In this document: piece by piece, positions 1 to 7,877 of the stretch
Layout of the letters: the number at the start of each line of letters is the position of its first letter
Position numbering within the stretch: the stretch's first letter is position 1
From: Streptomyces viridochromogenes
GTDB taxonomy: Bacteria > Actinomycetota > Actinomycetes > Streptomycetales > Streptomycetaceae
Assembly: GCF_001270495.1 (NCBI RefSeq)
Contig: NZ_LGUR01000061.1
Location: 1 to 64,000, forward strand
DNA: 64,000 bases
Direction: 5' to 3'
Position numbers and translations under genes: made by a program
Notes under the pieces: model-generated
Told to the model about the DNA's origin: nothing
Seen by the model: the letters and a program-made list of their open reading frames with translations, nothing else
Databases searched by the model: none

Positions 1-658
<658 letters not shown>

Positions 659-711
659 GGTCCGCGGTGGTCCGCCGCGGCGGACCGGAACAGAGAAGAA
701 GGAGAGCGAAC

Positions 712-1449
712 GTGTTCGACAAAGAGCGGTATCTGGAGCACATCGGGTTCAGCGGCACCCCCGACGCCACTTTGGCGACCCTGCGGGAGCTGCACCGCAA
801 GCACCAGTTGACGCTGTACTACGACAACGGCTACGTCCAGACGACGAACTTCCTGGACTTCGACCTGGACGCGCTGTTCGAGACGATCGTCGTGGGGCGG
901 CGGGGCGGTATCTGCACCGACCTGAACTTCCTGTTCGACCGGCTGCTGAGGGAGCTGGGCTTCGAGGTGAAGCTGCTGGCCGCGGGCATCCTGCTGCCCT
1001 CCGGCAAGTGGGGGCCCGATGTCGAGCACGCGGTGATGGTGGTGACCCTGGACGGCGAGGACTGGCTGGTGGACGTCGGCAACGGCGGTGTCTGCATCCT
1101 GGATCCGCTGCCCTTCTCGGGGGAGACCGTGGAGCAGGAGGGGATCGGGTTCCGGCTGGTCCGCGAGGGCGAGTACCACATCCTCCAGTACCGGACGCGG
1201 AACAAGGACTGGCGGATCGCGTACCGGTTCACGATGCGGGTCCACGAGATGTCCGCGTGGAGCATCCTTTCCGAGCTCAACACCCTTCACAAGGACGTCC
1301 TGGTCCGCCGTCGCAGGCGGGTCACGGACCGCGGCCAGATCATGCTCACCGCCAATTACGTCGTGACCATCGAGGACGGCGTGGAGCGTCCGAGCCTGGT
1401 CCGCGACCCGGCGGAGCTGGAGAAGCTCGTCGCCGAGCACTGGGGCTGA
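712..1449 (+). CDS. Arylamine N-acetyltransferase-type amide synthase (macrolactam-forming chain release)
   Basis: This 245-residue protein belongs to the NAT family. The Cys-His-Asp triad is visible: Cys68 in RRGGICTDLN, His106 in VEHAVMV and Asp121 in WLVDVGNGG, at nearly the classical NAT spacing. In ansamycin pathways the homologue RifF takes the finished chain from the last ACP. It joins the chain to the aromatic amine of the 3-amino-5-hydroxybenzoate starter, closing the macrolactam. Its position directly after a PKS that ends in a bare ACP supports that role over xenobiotic acetylation. The GTG start is chosen for the GAAGGAGAG ribosome site about 7 bp upstream. Direct hits to RifF were not tested; the family call is secure and the substrate is inferred. 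Confidence 0.9.
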   Translation: MFDKERYLEHIGFSGTPDATLATLRELHRKHQLTLYYDNGYVQTTNFLDFDLDALFETIVVGRRGGICTDLNFLFDRLLRELGFEVKLLAAGILLPSGKWGPDVEHAVMVVTLDGEDWLVDVGNGGVCILDPLPFSGETVEQEGIGFRLVREGEYHILQYRTRNKDWRIAYRFTMRVHEMSAWSILSELNTLHKDVLVRRRRRVTDRGQIMLTANYVVTIEDGVERPSLVRDPAELEKLVAEHWG

Positions 1450-1494
1450 GGGGGGCGTGCCCGGCATCGGCCGGGCGTGCCGGGTTCCTCGTTG

Positions 1495-1543
1495 TGACCG
1501 GGTTCTCCGACCGGGTTCGTGACCAGGTTTGTGGCCATGTTTG
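1495..1543 (+). repeat. Degenerate 12-13-bp tandem repeat upstream of the FAD oxidase gene
   Basis: Four consecutive units read TGACCGGGTTCTC, CGACCGGGTTCG, TGACCAGGTTTG and TGGCCATGTTTG. They are followed by a partial unit up to about 1555. They fill most of the 130-bp gap between the amide synthase and the oxidase. They could be regulator sites or slippage decay. No function is visible. Confidence 0.55.
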
Positions 1544-1579
1544 ACCAGTTGTGACCATCAGATTAGGGGCTTCAGGGAA

Positions 1580-3160
1580 ATGGTTCAGTCTTCGCGCGGC
1601 TCGGTCGTCCAGGACGGCTCCGGCATACCGTCGGCCGTCCCGTCGGTGCCGAAGCCGGGTCCGGTCGAGGTGACCGCGAATGATCCGCGCTACGCCGACT
1701 TCCAGATGCGCGGCTACAACCGTCGTTTCATCGGTGCGCCCGAGAGCGTGGTCGTCGTGCACGACACCGGGCAGGTGGTGGACGTCGTGGCCGCCGCGGT
1801 CCGGGACGGCCGGCGTATCGCGGTGCGCAGCGGGGGGCACTGCGCGGAGGGTCTCGTCGACGATCCGGCCGTACAGGTCGTCGTCGACCTCTCGCGCCTG
1901 GACGCGGTGTACTACGACCCGCGGATGCGGGCCTTCGCGGCGGAGGCCGGGGTGACCCTGGGCCGGCTGTACGAGGTTCTGGACCTGGGCTGGGGGGTCA
2001 CCCTGCCCGGTGGCACCTGCCCGGAGGTGGGCCTGGGCGGCCATGTGACAGGGGGTGGCAACGGTGTGCTGTCCCGGCTGTACGGCCATATCTCCGACCA
2101 TCTGTTCGCCGTCGAGGTCGTGGTCGTCGACGAGGACGGTACGGCCCGGTCCGTGATCGCGACGCGGGAGGAGGACGATCCGCACCGCGATCTGTGGTGG
2201 GCGCACACCGGGGGCGGCGGGGGGAACTTCGGCGTCGTCACCCGGTTCTGGTTCCGTGACCCGGACGCCGAGGGCGACGACCCCGCGGCGCTGCTGCCGC
2301 GACGGCCGACCCGCTATGTGGCCGCCCAGGTGGGGTGGGAGTGGTCGAAGTTCGACGAGGAGTCCTTCTCCCTGTTCCTGCGGAACTTCATGGGCTGGTG
2401 CGAGCGCAACAGCGCGCCGGGCACGCCGACGGCCGCGCTGCACGGGGAGATCGCGGTGCTTCAGCAGTCGGCCGGAACCATGATCCTGATGGGCCGTCTG
2501 GACCCCTCGCTGCCCGGCAGCGAGGAGGTGCTGGAGGCGTACCTGAGCGAGGTGACGGCCGGCCTGCCGGAGCCGTCGTTCACGGTCAGGCAGGACGAGC
2601 CCTGGCTGTACAAGGTGGTGAACGTGCCGGACGCCGCCGAGGCGTTCGGCCTGGAGTCGTCGAAGCTGCGCACGAAGATCAAGGCCGCGTATCTGCGCAG
2701 GCCGTTGCGTGACGAGCAGCTGAAGACGGTCTTCCGGTGCCTGACGGACGGGTCGTACGGCCATCCCGCCTCCGGGATCATGATCACCACCTGGGGTGGC
2801 CGGATGAACGTGCCGGACCCCTCGGACACCGCGCTCCCGCAGCGGGACTCCGTGATGCAGATGTCGGTGGTCACCTCCTGGAACGACCCGGCGGAGGACG
2901 ACAAGCACCTGGCGTGGATCCGGGCGTTCTACGCCGACCTGTTCGCCGGGACGGGCGGGGTGCCGGTGTCCGACGAGTGGACCGACGGGTCGTACATCAA
3001 CTGGCCCGACCCCGATCTCGCCGACCCGGCCCTGAACACCTCCGGTGTGCCCTGGTCGACTCTCTACTACGGCGACAACTACGCCCGGTTGCAGCGGATC
3101 AAGGCGCACTGGGATCCGCGGAACGTCTTCTCGCACGCGCTCTCCATCGAGCGGCCGTAA
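1580..3160 (+). CDS. FAD-linked oxidase, berberine-bridge-enzyme (BBE) type, probable polyketide tailoring enzyme
   Basis: This 526-residue protein has the PCMH/BBE FAD-binding fold. Two flavin attachment residues are visible: His87 in AVRSGGHCAE (8-alpha-histidyl) and Cys147 in GGTCPEVGLGGH (6-S-cysteinyl). FAD is therefore probably bound bicovalently, as in GilR and AknOx. The C-terminal NYARLQRIKAHWDPRNVF is the usual BBE_C end. Such enzymes oxidise alcohols, lactols or aromatic rings using O2 and release H2O2. No signal peptide is seen, so it should act in the cytoplasm. ATG at 1580 is preferred over an upstream GTG at 1529 because the extra residues are not family-like and fall inside a tandem repeat. 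The exact reaction in this pathway is unknown. Confidence 0.88.
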   Translation: MVQSSRGSVVQDGSGIPSAVPSVPKPGPVEVTANDPRYADFQMRGYNRRFIGAPESVVVVHDTGQVVDVVAAAVRDGRRIAVRSGGHCAEGLVDDPAVQVVVDLSRLDAVYYDPRMRAFAAEAGVTLGRLYEVLDLGWGVTLPGGTCPEVGLGGHVTGGGNGVLSRLYGHISDHLFAVEVVVVDEDGTARSVIATREEDDPHRDLWWAHTGGGGGNFGVVTRFWFRDPDAEGDDPAALLPRRPTRYVAAQVGWEWSKFDEESFSLFLRNFMGWCERNSAPGTPTAALHGEIAVLQQSAGTMILMGRLDPSLPGSEEVLEAYLSEVTAGLPEPSFTVRQDEPWLYKVVNVPDAAEAFGLESSKLRTKIKAAYLRRPLRDEQLKTVFRCLTDGSYGHPASGIMITTWGGRMNVPDPSDTALPQRDSVMQMSVVTSWNDPAEDDKHLAWIRAFYADLFAGTGGVPVSDEWTDGSYINWPDPDLADPALNTSGVPWSTLYYGDNYARLQRIKAHWDPRNVFSHALSIERP

Positions 3161-3236
3161 CCAGGACCCGGAGGCCGCCGCGGCGCTTTTCCCGCGCGGC
3201 GGCCCGGCACGGACGAGGGCAGGGGAATCGGGAGTG

Positions 3237-5342
3237 ATGAACGCATCCGTGGACGCGGAGCCGGTGGCGGGCCGGGAGGCGGGGCAGCCGGTCCTGCCGT
3301 CCCCGCGCGCCCGCGACGCCGCACGGGACCGCGGGACGGCGCCGGCCGTCGTCGCCGCGGAGTGCGAGTCGCTGCGTCGCCGTACGGCGGCCGTGGCCCG
3401 CGGGGAGGCGCTCCTGGTCCTGGCGGGCGGCCACGTCCCGGAGCCCCTGGCCGAGGCGTCGGTCACCGACCGGCTGGCCGTGCTGTCACGGATGGCGCTC
3501 GTGCTGGGCTACGCCGCCGGGCTGCCGGTCGTCAAGGTCGGCTGGACGGTGGGGGGTTCGGCGGGGCAGGCCGGGTCCGGGGGCGGTCCGGGCGGGCCCG
3601 GGGCGCGGGCGGCTCGCGAGCGGGCGGCGGTGGCGATGAATCTCGTACGCGCCTGCTCGGCGGGCGAGTTCACGGACGGGCATCAGGTGCGGGCCTGGCT
3701 GCGAGAGGTCGCCGGCGAGCCGGGGGGCGGGGCGCGGCGTGCGCTGGCGGCCGAGATCGACCGTGCTCTCGCTTTCCTGGGGGCGTGCGGGGTCGACACC
3801 CGCGGGCTCGGGGCAGGCGACTGCTTCGTGGCGTACGAGGCCGGTGTCCCGGAGGGTGCGGCGTCCCGTTCCGCGGCGGGTCGCCTGTGCCGTTCGTATG
3901 CGGCCGACGGGCATCTGCTGTGGGCGGGCGGGGTGCCGGACGGGCGTCTCGCCCGGGTCGGCAACTCGCTGGCGGTCGCTATCGATCCGGTCGCCGACCT
4001 CGACCGGGTGCCGGGGCTGCTGGACCGCCTCGACCCACGCCGTGAGCCCGGACGGCTGACGTTGGTGGTGCGGTCGGGTGCGGACCGGATCCACGACACC
4101 CTGCCGGCGCTGGTGGAGAAGGTCGCGGCCGAGGGCGCGGACGTGTGCTGGGTGAGTGACCCGCCGGCCGACGGCGGCCGTCCGGGGCCGCGCTCGCGGG
4201 TGCACGACGAGGTGAGCGGCTTCGTGGCGGTCCATCGGGCGCTGGGCACCCACCCGGGCGGCGTCCGTGTCGACGTCGGCGCCGTCGGCGCCGCCCGCTG
4301 TCTCGAAGTGGCGTTCGCGCTGGCCGACGCCTACCGCGGGCACCCGCCGCCGGTTCCCCGACGGGACCCGACCGCGGGGCCCGTCGTCATCGAGCACCGG
4401 AACAACTCGCAACGTACGAAGGGAAACGGGGGCGAACACATGCCGAAGACGGAGTCGGGGCGGGCAGTCACCGACGACACGAAACGGTCCCTGCTGCGCC
4501 ACATGCTGGTGGCCAGAGGGGTCGACGAGGAGGCGCGTCAGCTCCAGAAGCAGGGTGCGCTCGATCTGTGGCTGTCGTGCCAGGGCCAGGAGGCGGCGCA
4601 GGTGGGGTCCGCCCTGGCGGTGGGGGCCGGTCCCGCGATCTTCCCCAGTTACCGTGAGCACGCCGTCGCCCTGGTCCGGGGCGTGGCACCGGAGGAGCTG
4701 CTCGCGCAGTGGGCCGGCCGGACGTACTGCGGCTGGGATCCATGGCTGCGGGGGTTCTTCCCCTACACGTTGGTGCTGGCGGCCCAGACGCTGCACGGCG
4801 TCGGCTACTCGATCGGGCGGCGGCTGCGGGGCCAGGACGATTTCGTCGTGGTGTACGTCGGCGACGGCGCGACCAGTGAGGGCGACATGTCGGAGGCCAT
4901 GAACCTGGCCGCCGTCGAGTCCGCCGCCGTGCTGTTCATCTGCCAGAACAACGGCTGGGCGATCTCCAAGCCCGCCGCCGAGCAGATGCGCACCTCGGTG
5001 GCCGAGCGGGCCCGCGGCTTCGGCATCGAGGCGTCGCTGATCCCAGGTCAGGACCCCGACCTGGTCTACGCCGAGTGCGCACGGGCCGCCGCTCAGGTGC
5101 GCGAGGCGAAGGCGCCGTACCTGATCGAGATGAAGGTGGGGCGCGTCAACGGCCATTCGACGTCGGACGCCCAGGAGCTGTACCGCGGCCGCGAGGACAT
5201 CGAGCGGACCGCGGCGGCCGACCCGGTGGTGGCCTACGTGGAACGGCTGACGGGGGCGGGCGTGGTGGATTCCGAGTGGCTTCGCACGGTCGACGCGGAC
5301 GTGCGGGAGATACGGCAGCAGCTGATGAAGAGGTACACGTGA
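3237..5342 (+). CDS. Fused open frame: degenerate class II DAHP-synthase-like domain plus keto acid dehydrogenase E1-alpha
   Basis: One frame stays open from ATG 3237 (GTG 3234 is also possible; AGGGGAA lies upstream) to TGA 5340, about 701 residues. Residues 1-385 match class II DAHP/amino-DAHP synthases (the AroH/RifH family) in layout: CESLRRRTAAVARGEALLVL, MNLVRACSAGEF, GRLTLVVRSGADRIHDTLPALV and EVSGFVAVHRALGTHPGGVRV. The metal and substrate motifs are altered. GGDCAE is GGHVPE, DPMHGNT is DPPADGG, KTR is PRSR, and CDPRLN is absent. The domain is therefore probably not an active DAHP synthase. Residues 402-701 are E1-alpha. No stop codon separates the two. A frameshift-free fusion, or an internal second start at 4440, are the two readings. 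Confidence 0.8.
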   Translation: MNASVDAEPVAGREAGQPVLPSPRARDAARDRGTAPAVVAAECESLRRRTAAVARGEALLVLAGGHVPEPLAEASVTDRLAVLSRMALVLGYAAGLPVVKVGWTVGGSAGQAGSGGGPGGPGARAARERAAVAMNLVRACSAGEFTDGHQVRAWLREVAGEPGGGARRALAAEIDRALAFLGACGVDTRGLGAGDCFVAYEAGVPEGAASRSAAGRLCRSYAADGHLLWAGGVPDGRLARVGNSLAVAIDPVADLDRVPGLLDRLDPRREPGRLTLVVRSGADRIHDTLPALVEKVAAEGADVCWVSDPPADGGRPGPRSRVHDEVSGFVAVHRALGTHPGGVRVDVGAVGAARCLEVAFALADAYRGHPPPVPRRDPTAGPVVIEHRNNSQRTKGNGGEHMPKTESGRAVTDDTKRSLLRHMLVARGVDEEARQLQKQGALDLWLSCQGQEAAQVGSALAVGAGPAIFPSYREHAVALVRGVAPEELLAQWAGRTYCGWDPWLRGFFPYTLVLAAQTLHGVGYSIGRRLRGQDDFVVVYVGDGATSEGDMSEAMNLAAVESAAVLFICQNNGWAISKPAAEQMRTSVAERARGFGIEASLIPGQDPDLVYAECARAAAQVREAKAPYLIEMKVGRVNGHSTSDAQELYRGREDIERTAAADPVVAYVERLTGAGVVDSEWLRTVDADVREIRQQLMKRYT
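4440..5342 (+). other. E1-alpha region of the fused frame: branched-chain 2-oxoacid dehydrogenase E1 alpha subunit, possible independent start
   Basis: From ATG 4440 the frame encodes a 300-residue TPP-dependent E1-alpha. The ThDP motif is GDGATSEGDMSEAMN followed by CQNNGWAIS. The loop WDPWLRGFFPYTLVLAAQTL resembles the branched-chain (BkdA) type, not pyruvate dehydrogenase, which carries GGSMH. GHSTSDAQELYR is the usual C-terminal E1-alpha signature. A purine-rich stretch, GGGAAACGGGGG, precedes the ATG, so internal initiation could give a free E1-alpha. It pairs with the E1-beta gene that starts inside its stop codon. The reaction would be decarboxylation of a 2-oxoacid and transfer of the acyl group to the lipoyl protein at 6319. 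Confidence 0.85.
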
Positions 5343-6322
5343 TGAGCCCGGGACGGCCCGCGAGCCTTGCGGAGACGATCAACGCGACCCTTGCCGATCT
5401 GCTGGAGCACGACCCGAGGGTGGTCCTGATCGGGGAGGACATCGGGCGTCTGGGGGGCGTGTTCCGGGTCACCCGGGGCCTCCAGCAGCGCTTCGGCAAG
5501 GACCGGGTGCGCGACTCGGTGCTGGCGGAGTCCACGATCATCGGCCAGGCCGTCGGCATGGCCATCAGCGGTCTGGTTCCCGTCTGCGAGATCCAGTTCG
5601 ACGGCTTCGTCTATCCGGCGGTCAACCAGTTGGTGACGCAGGCGGCCCGGATCGGCCATCGCTGGAACGGGCAGGTCGAGCCGAGCCTGGTGGTGCGGAT
5701 TCCGTCCGGCGGCGGGGTCCGCGGGGTCGAGCACCACAGCGAGTCCAACGAGGCGCTGTTCGCCCGGGCGCCGGGCATCTCGGTCGCGTGCCCGTCCACG
5801 GGCGACGACGCGGACCAGATCCTGCGGCACGCGATGGGACTCGGTTCCCCCGTGGTGATGTACGAGCCCATCCGGCTGTACTGGCGGCGGAACCTGCCCG
5901 CGAGGAGCACCGAGCCGGCGTCGGCGCCGACCGCGGCCCGGGTCGTGCGGCGGGGCTCGGACGTGACCGTGGCCACCTTCGGGGCCGTCACCAACGAGGT
6001 GCTGGAGGCCGCGCAGGCGCTCAGCCCCGACGTGGACGTCGAGGTGGTGGACCTGCGCTGGGTGGCTCCCTTCGATCTGGACACGGTGCTGACGTCCGTC
6101 GCCCGCACCGGGCGGCTGCTGATCGTGCACGAGGCCGCGAAGTACGCGGGCATCGGCGGGGAGGTGGCGGCATCGGTGGCCGAGGACGGATTCCACCTGC
6201 TCAAGGGCCCGGTCCGGCGGCTGGCCCCGGACCGCCGCGCCTATCCGCCGGCCGACTTCGAGGACGACTACCTGATCAGCGTGCGACAGATCATGAACGA
6301 GGTTCTGGAGATGACGAAATGA
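5342..6322 (+). CDS. 2-oxoacid dehydrogenase E1 component, beta subunit
   Basis: This 326-residue transketolase-like beta subunit has LIGEDIGRLGGVFRVTRGLQ near the N-terminus. It continues with the family hallmarks FDGFVYPAVNQLVTQAAR, RIPSGGGVRGVEHHSES, and a transketolase_C domain with VEVVDLRWVAPFDLDTVL and GIGGEVAASVAEDGF. The ATG overlaps the upstream TGA by one base (TGATG), so it is translationally coupled to E1-alpha and should form an alpha2beta2 E1. The closest subfamily by eye is branched-chain keto acid dehydrogenase. No E2 catalytic core or E3 gene follows; the acyl acceptor appears to be the short lipoyl protein next door. Confidence 0.92.
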   Translation: MSPGRPASLAETINATLADLLEHDPRVVLIGEDIGRLGGVFRVTRGLQQRFGKDRVRDSVLAESTIIGQAVGMAISGLVPVCEIQFDGFVYPAVNQLVTQAARIGHRWNGQVEPSLVVRIPSGGGVRGVEHHSESNEALFARAPGISVACPSTGDDADQILRHAMGLGSPVVMYEPIRLYWRRNLPARSTEPASAPTAARVVRRGSDVTVATFGAVTNEVLEAAQALSPDVDVEVVDLRWVAPFDLDTVLTSVARTGRLLIVHEAAKYAGIGGEVAASVAEDGFHLLKGPVRRLAPDRRAYPPADFEDDYLISVRQIMNEVLEMTK

Positions 6323-6567
6323 GCGCCGAGCACGTCGACATGCACGTTCCCTCCTTCGGACACGGGCTCGGTGAGGCGTTGCTCGTCGAGTGGGTCGCCG
6401 GTGTCGGTGACCGTGTCGAACGGGGAGATGTGATCGCCGTCGTCGAGACCGACAAGGCGAGCACGGAGATCGTGGCCGAGCGCGACGGCCGTATCGCCGA
6501 GCGGTCGGCGGCCACCGGCACGATCCTCAAGTCCGGTGACGTTCTCTACCGGTTGACGGCCGACTAG
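6319..6567 (+). CDS. Stand-alone lipoyl-domain protein
   Basis: At 82 residues this is one biotinyl/lipoyl domain and nothing more. The lipoylation site is Lys46 in VVETDKASTE. A typical E2 continues with a peripheral-subunit-binding domain and a catalytic acyltransferase core; both are missing. The ATG overlaps the E1-beta stop (ATGA). It should act as a swinging arm that receives the acyl group from E1. With no E2 core, the next acceptor may be the ACP gene 60 bp downstream or the KASIII after it. It is complete by start, length and stop, so it is not a truncation product at the DNA level. A glycine-cleavage H protein would be about 125 residues and is less likely. Confidence 0.88.
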   Translation: MSAEHVDMHVPSFGHGLGEALLVEWVAGVGDRVERGDVIAVVETDKASTEIVAERDGRIAERSAATGTILKSGDVLYRLTAD

Positions 6568-6627
6568 GGCCCGTCCGCGCACCCCTCCACAAGCCACCCC
6601 GGATCCGGGAAGTACAGGAAGAGAGAC

Positions 6628-6873
6628 ATGAACGACATCGAACGCCGCATCACCGACGTCATGCTGGCCAAGCTCCAGGTGCGCGACCCGTCGCTGACCC
6701 GCGAGGACCTCGACCGGCCGGTGGCCGACCTCGATCTCGACTCGCTGGACGTCGTCGAGCTGACCCAGCTGCTGGAGCGGGAGCTGCGCGTCAAGGCCGA
6801 CCTGAAGGAGACGGCGGGCTTCGCCTTCCTGCACGAGTTCAGCGCCTACTTCGTCACCCTGGCGAAGGCATGA
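6628..6873 (+). CDS. Stand-alone acyl carrier protein
   Basis: This 81-residue type II ACP has DLDLDSLDVVELTQLLE, with Ser39 as the phosphopantetheine site. A ribosome site (GGAAGAGAG) sits just before the ATG. The tail FLHEFSAYFVTLAKA ends in an ATGA overlap with the KASIII gene, so the two are coupled. It lies between the lipoyl protein and KASIII. That resembles the lipoyl-plus-ACP arrangement of NapD-type systems, which load a 2-carbon acyl unit onto an ACP. It could equally supply malonyl-ACP to the KASIII. Fatty-acid synthase AcpP is unlikely, because the neighbours are pathway genes. Confidence 0.9.
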   Translation: MNDIERRITDVMLAKLQVRDPSLTREDLDRPVADLDLDSLDVVELTQLLERELRVKADLKETAGFAFLHEFSAYFVTLAKA

Positions 6874-7802
6874 GCGCGGGCATAGTCGGCCTCCACGCCG
6901 CCAAGTCGGGCGATGTGGTGGACAATTCACACTTCGAGTCGATCGGCCTGACCGACGAGTGGATCAGGCGGCGCAGCGGTATCGCCTCGCGCACCTGGTT
7001 CCCGGACGGGGCGGAGCTCGCCGACGTGGCGGCCGAGGCTTGCGCGCCGCTCGTCGGCCGGGCCGGTGACCCGTCGGCCATCGGTGCCCTGATCGTCGTC
7101 AGCACCTCCGTGCGGCAGCGCGTCCCGGCGATCGCCCAGAAGGTGGCGGAACTCGCCGGTCTGCCGTCCTCGGTGCTGGCGTTCGACATGAACGCGGCCT
7201 GCTGCGGCTTCGTCTACGGGCTCGTCAACGGGCTGTCCCTGATCGACGCCGGGCAGACGAGGTCGGCCCTGGTGTGCACGGTCGAGGCCATGTCGAGGAT
7301 GGTGGACCGCTCGGACCGGCAGACCGCGTGTCTGTTCGCGGACGGCGCCGCAGCGGTCCTGCTGGAGGACCGCGCGGAGTTCCCTCGGTTCGTGCACGTC
7401 GCCGGGGGCGACGGCGGCCGGGAACAGCTCATGCGGGAGACCGACGCCGGCGGCATCCATCTCGACGGGGCGCAGGTGTACGACCGCGCGGTGCGCCGTA
7501 TGTCGGACACGGCGCGGCAGCTGTTCGCCCATGATCCGGCGCCTTCCGTCCTGGTCGGCCATCAGGCGAACGGACGCATCCTGGAGCAGATCCGGACCTT
7601 CACCTCGGAGCTCGGGGTGCCGTTCGTGAACCGGATCGAGCATTTCGGCAACACCTCGTCCGCCTCGATCCCGCTGGCCCTCGCCGACGAGCTGAGCACG
7701 GGATCACTGTCCGCCGAGGGCCGTCTGGGGGCCGTCGCCTACGGCGCCGGCGAGGCGTGGGGCGGTGTCTCGGTGAGCTACCGGATACCGGCCGCCGCCT
7801 GA
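6870..7802 (+). CDS. 3-oxoacyl-ACP synthase III (KASIII/FabH-like)
   Basis: This 310-residue thiolase-fold condensing enzyme has an intact Cys-His-Asn triad: Cys111 in DMNAACCGFVYGL, His231 in GHQANGRI and Asn261 in FGNTSSASIP. Family members condense an acyl-CoA or acyl-thioester primer with malonyl-ACP, giving a 3-oxoacyl-ACP. Start and upstream stop overlap as ATGA. In this operon the primer is probably the acyl group made by the E1 pair. The 3-oxo product would be a precursor for an alkylmalonyl extender or a side-chain unit. Dedicated ketoreductase and dehydratase genes are not next to it. The family is certain; the substrate is inferred. Confidence 0.9.
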   Translation: MSAGIVGLHAAKSGDVVDNSHFESIGLTDEWIRRRSGIASRTWFPDGAELADVAAEACAPLVGRAGDPSAIGALIVVSTSVRQRVPAIAQKVAELAGLPSSVLAFDMNAACCGFVYGLVNGLSLIDAGQTRSALVCTVEAMSRMVDRSDRQTACLFADGAAAVLLEDRAEFPRFVHVAGGDGGREQLMRETDAGGIHLDGAQVYDRAVRRMSDTARQLFAHDPAPSVLVGHQANGRILEQIRTFTSELGVPFVNRIEHFGNTSSASIPLALADELSTGSLSAEGRLGAVAYGAGEAWGGVSVSYRIPAAA

Positions 7803-7877
7803 CCGGCCGGCGGCACAGCAGCACAGCAAGATCGCACATGACCACAGGAGGTTGTCATCTACTCGCCAGACGCCTGG

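Noticed and set aside
1346..3466. A 700-codon open frame on the minus strand opposite the FAD oxidase gene
   Set aside because: It is Arg/Pro/His-rich, has no domain and is antisense to a clear BBE enzyme. Long antisense frames are normal in DNA with GC at third codon positions. The same applies to the long antisense frames opposite allB, TerC, glxR, gcl, the large membrane protein and the acyl-CoA synthetases.
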